NCBI GenBank assembly: GCA_015231665.1
Contig: JADGBD010000007.1
Location: forward strand, 1-20,843
DNA: 20,843 bases
Direction: 5' to 3'
Origin: Gammaproteobacteria bacterium
Lineage (GTDB): Bacteria; Pseudomonadota; Gammaproteobacteria; Chromatiales; Chromatiaceae
Numbering within the stretch: the first letter of the stretch is position 1; every line of letters begins with the position of its first letter. Under the pieces are notes generated by a model. That model saw only the letters and a program-made list of their open reading frames with translations. It did no database searches and was not told the origin of the DNA. This document shows positions 20,500-20,843 of the stretch, piece after piece. Both the position numbers and the translations under genes were made by a program.

Positions 20500-20843
20500 C
20501 AGTGACTCCCGCCAAAGGAGTGGGCCTTGCTCTCCATTAGCTCGCCAATCACCCGATCGATGATCTCCAGCCCCTGGCGCAGGAGGTCCTCCTCGATGGT
20601 CAGGGCCGGCAGGAACTTGACGACGTTGTCATCGGCACCAGCCAGCTCGATCACCAACCGGTTGGCAAAGGCCAGACGTGAAACCTCACCGGCAAAACCG
20701 GGCCTTGGGATATCCAACCCCCAGATCATGCCGCGCCCGCGCAGGTCCATGTCCAGCTGTGGATACTTGGCAACCATTTTGCTCAGTTCTTCCTGCAGAA
20801 TCTGCCCCTTGTAGCGAATCTCATCGGCAAAGTCGGGGTTATC
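20499..20843 (-). CDS. ectB: Diaminobutyrate--2-oxoglutarate aminotransferase, C-terminal part (cut by window edge)
   Basis: EctB converts aspartate semialdehyde to L-2,4-diaminobutyrate with glutamate as amino donor, a PLP enzyme and the first step of ectoine synthesis. The last 115 codons are present, entering the window in frame at 20843. They read DNPDFADEIRYKGQILQEEL, then VAKYPQLDMDLRGRGMIWGL, FANRLVIELAGADDNVVKFL and PALTIEEDLLRQGLEIIDRV: the typical C-terminal domain of class III aminotransferases, with the RGRGMIWGLD and KFLPALTI motifs. The catalytic lysine lies upstream, outside the window. The stop TGA (20501-20499) shares one base with the ectC start. ectA is expected further upstream on the minus strand. 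Confidence 0.95.
   Translation of the reverse strand, partial: DNPDFADEIRYKGQILQEELSKMVAKYPQLDMDLRGRGMIWGLDIPRPGFAGEVSRLAFANRLVIELAGADDNVVKFLPALTIEEDLLRQGLEIIDRVIGELMESKAHSFGGSH

Overview
The window is GC-rich, gene-dense DNA that reads as a chromosome segment of a free-living, motile, halotolerant gammaproteobacterium. The protein sequences look closest to sulfur-oxidising Chromatiales-type organisms, but that placement comes from memory of the families, not from a search. The taxonomic hints are the carA-carB pair, a RecQ with a C-terminal helix-turn-helix extension, a FliK/FhlB pair, ectoine synthesis and a very large cyclic beta-1,2-glucan synthase.

Layout. Positions 1-1840 (minus strand) hold the start of carB and all of carA, with a good sigma-70 promoter before carA. 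Positions 2055-10688 (minus) are one huge gene for cyclic beta-1,2-glucan synthase. Its mapped start is a TTG, but a strong Shine-Dalgarno sequence sits in front of an ATC codon 63 nt further upstream. Positions 10952-12824 form an envelope/stress cluster: a 40-residue Lys-rich protein, a DUF3309 membrane peptide, a secreted SYLF-domain protein (plus strand, followed by a textbook terminator), a small helical lipoprotein and an OsmB-like lipoprotein. Positions 12825-15024 are repeat-rich and contain an outer-membrane LpxR-type lipid A deacylase gene bracketed by two inverted 111-bp repeats, about 86% identical by eye. Positions 15025-18031 hold a Crp/Fnr-type regulator and a recQ gene broken by an in-frame TAG in helicase motif VI. 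Positions 18103-20081 hold fliK and an fhlB-like gene, translationally coupled, behind a sigma-28-like promoter. Positions 20062-20843 (minus) are ectC and the end of ectB.

Common theme. Periplasmic cyclic glucan, OsmB, the SYLF protein, a lipid A modifying enzyme and ectoine all bear on osmotic and envelope homeostasis, so several neighbours may serve salt adaptation. This is inference from gene content.

Repeats. The intergenic DNA carries at least five short dispersed repeat families: a CGCAGAG-type imperfect palindrome, a GAGTCCC heptamer array (one copy supplies the last codons of carA), the 111-bp TGAAACATC element, a CCTGAGCCT-type repeat with a perfect 25-bp tandem duplication, and a TAGCCCGGAT hairpin. 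No tRNA, rRNA, CRISPR array, integrase or transposase gene was seen.
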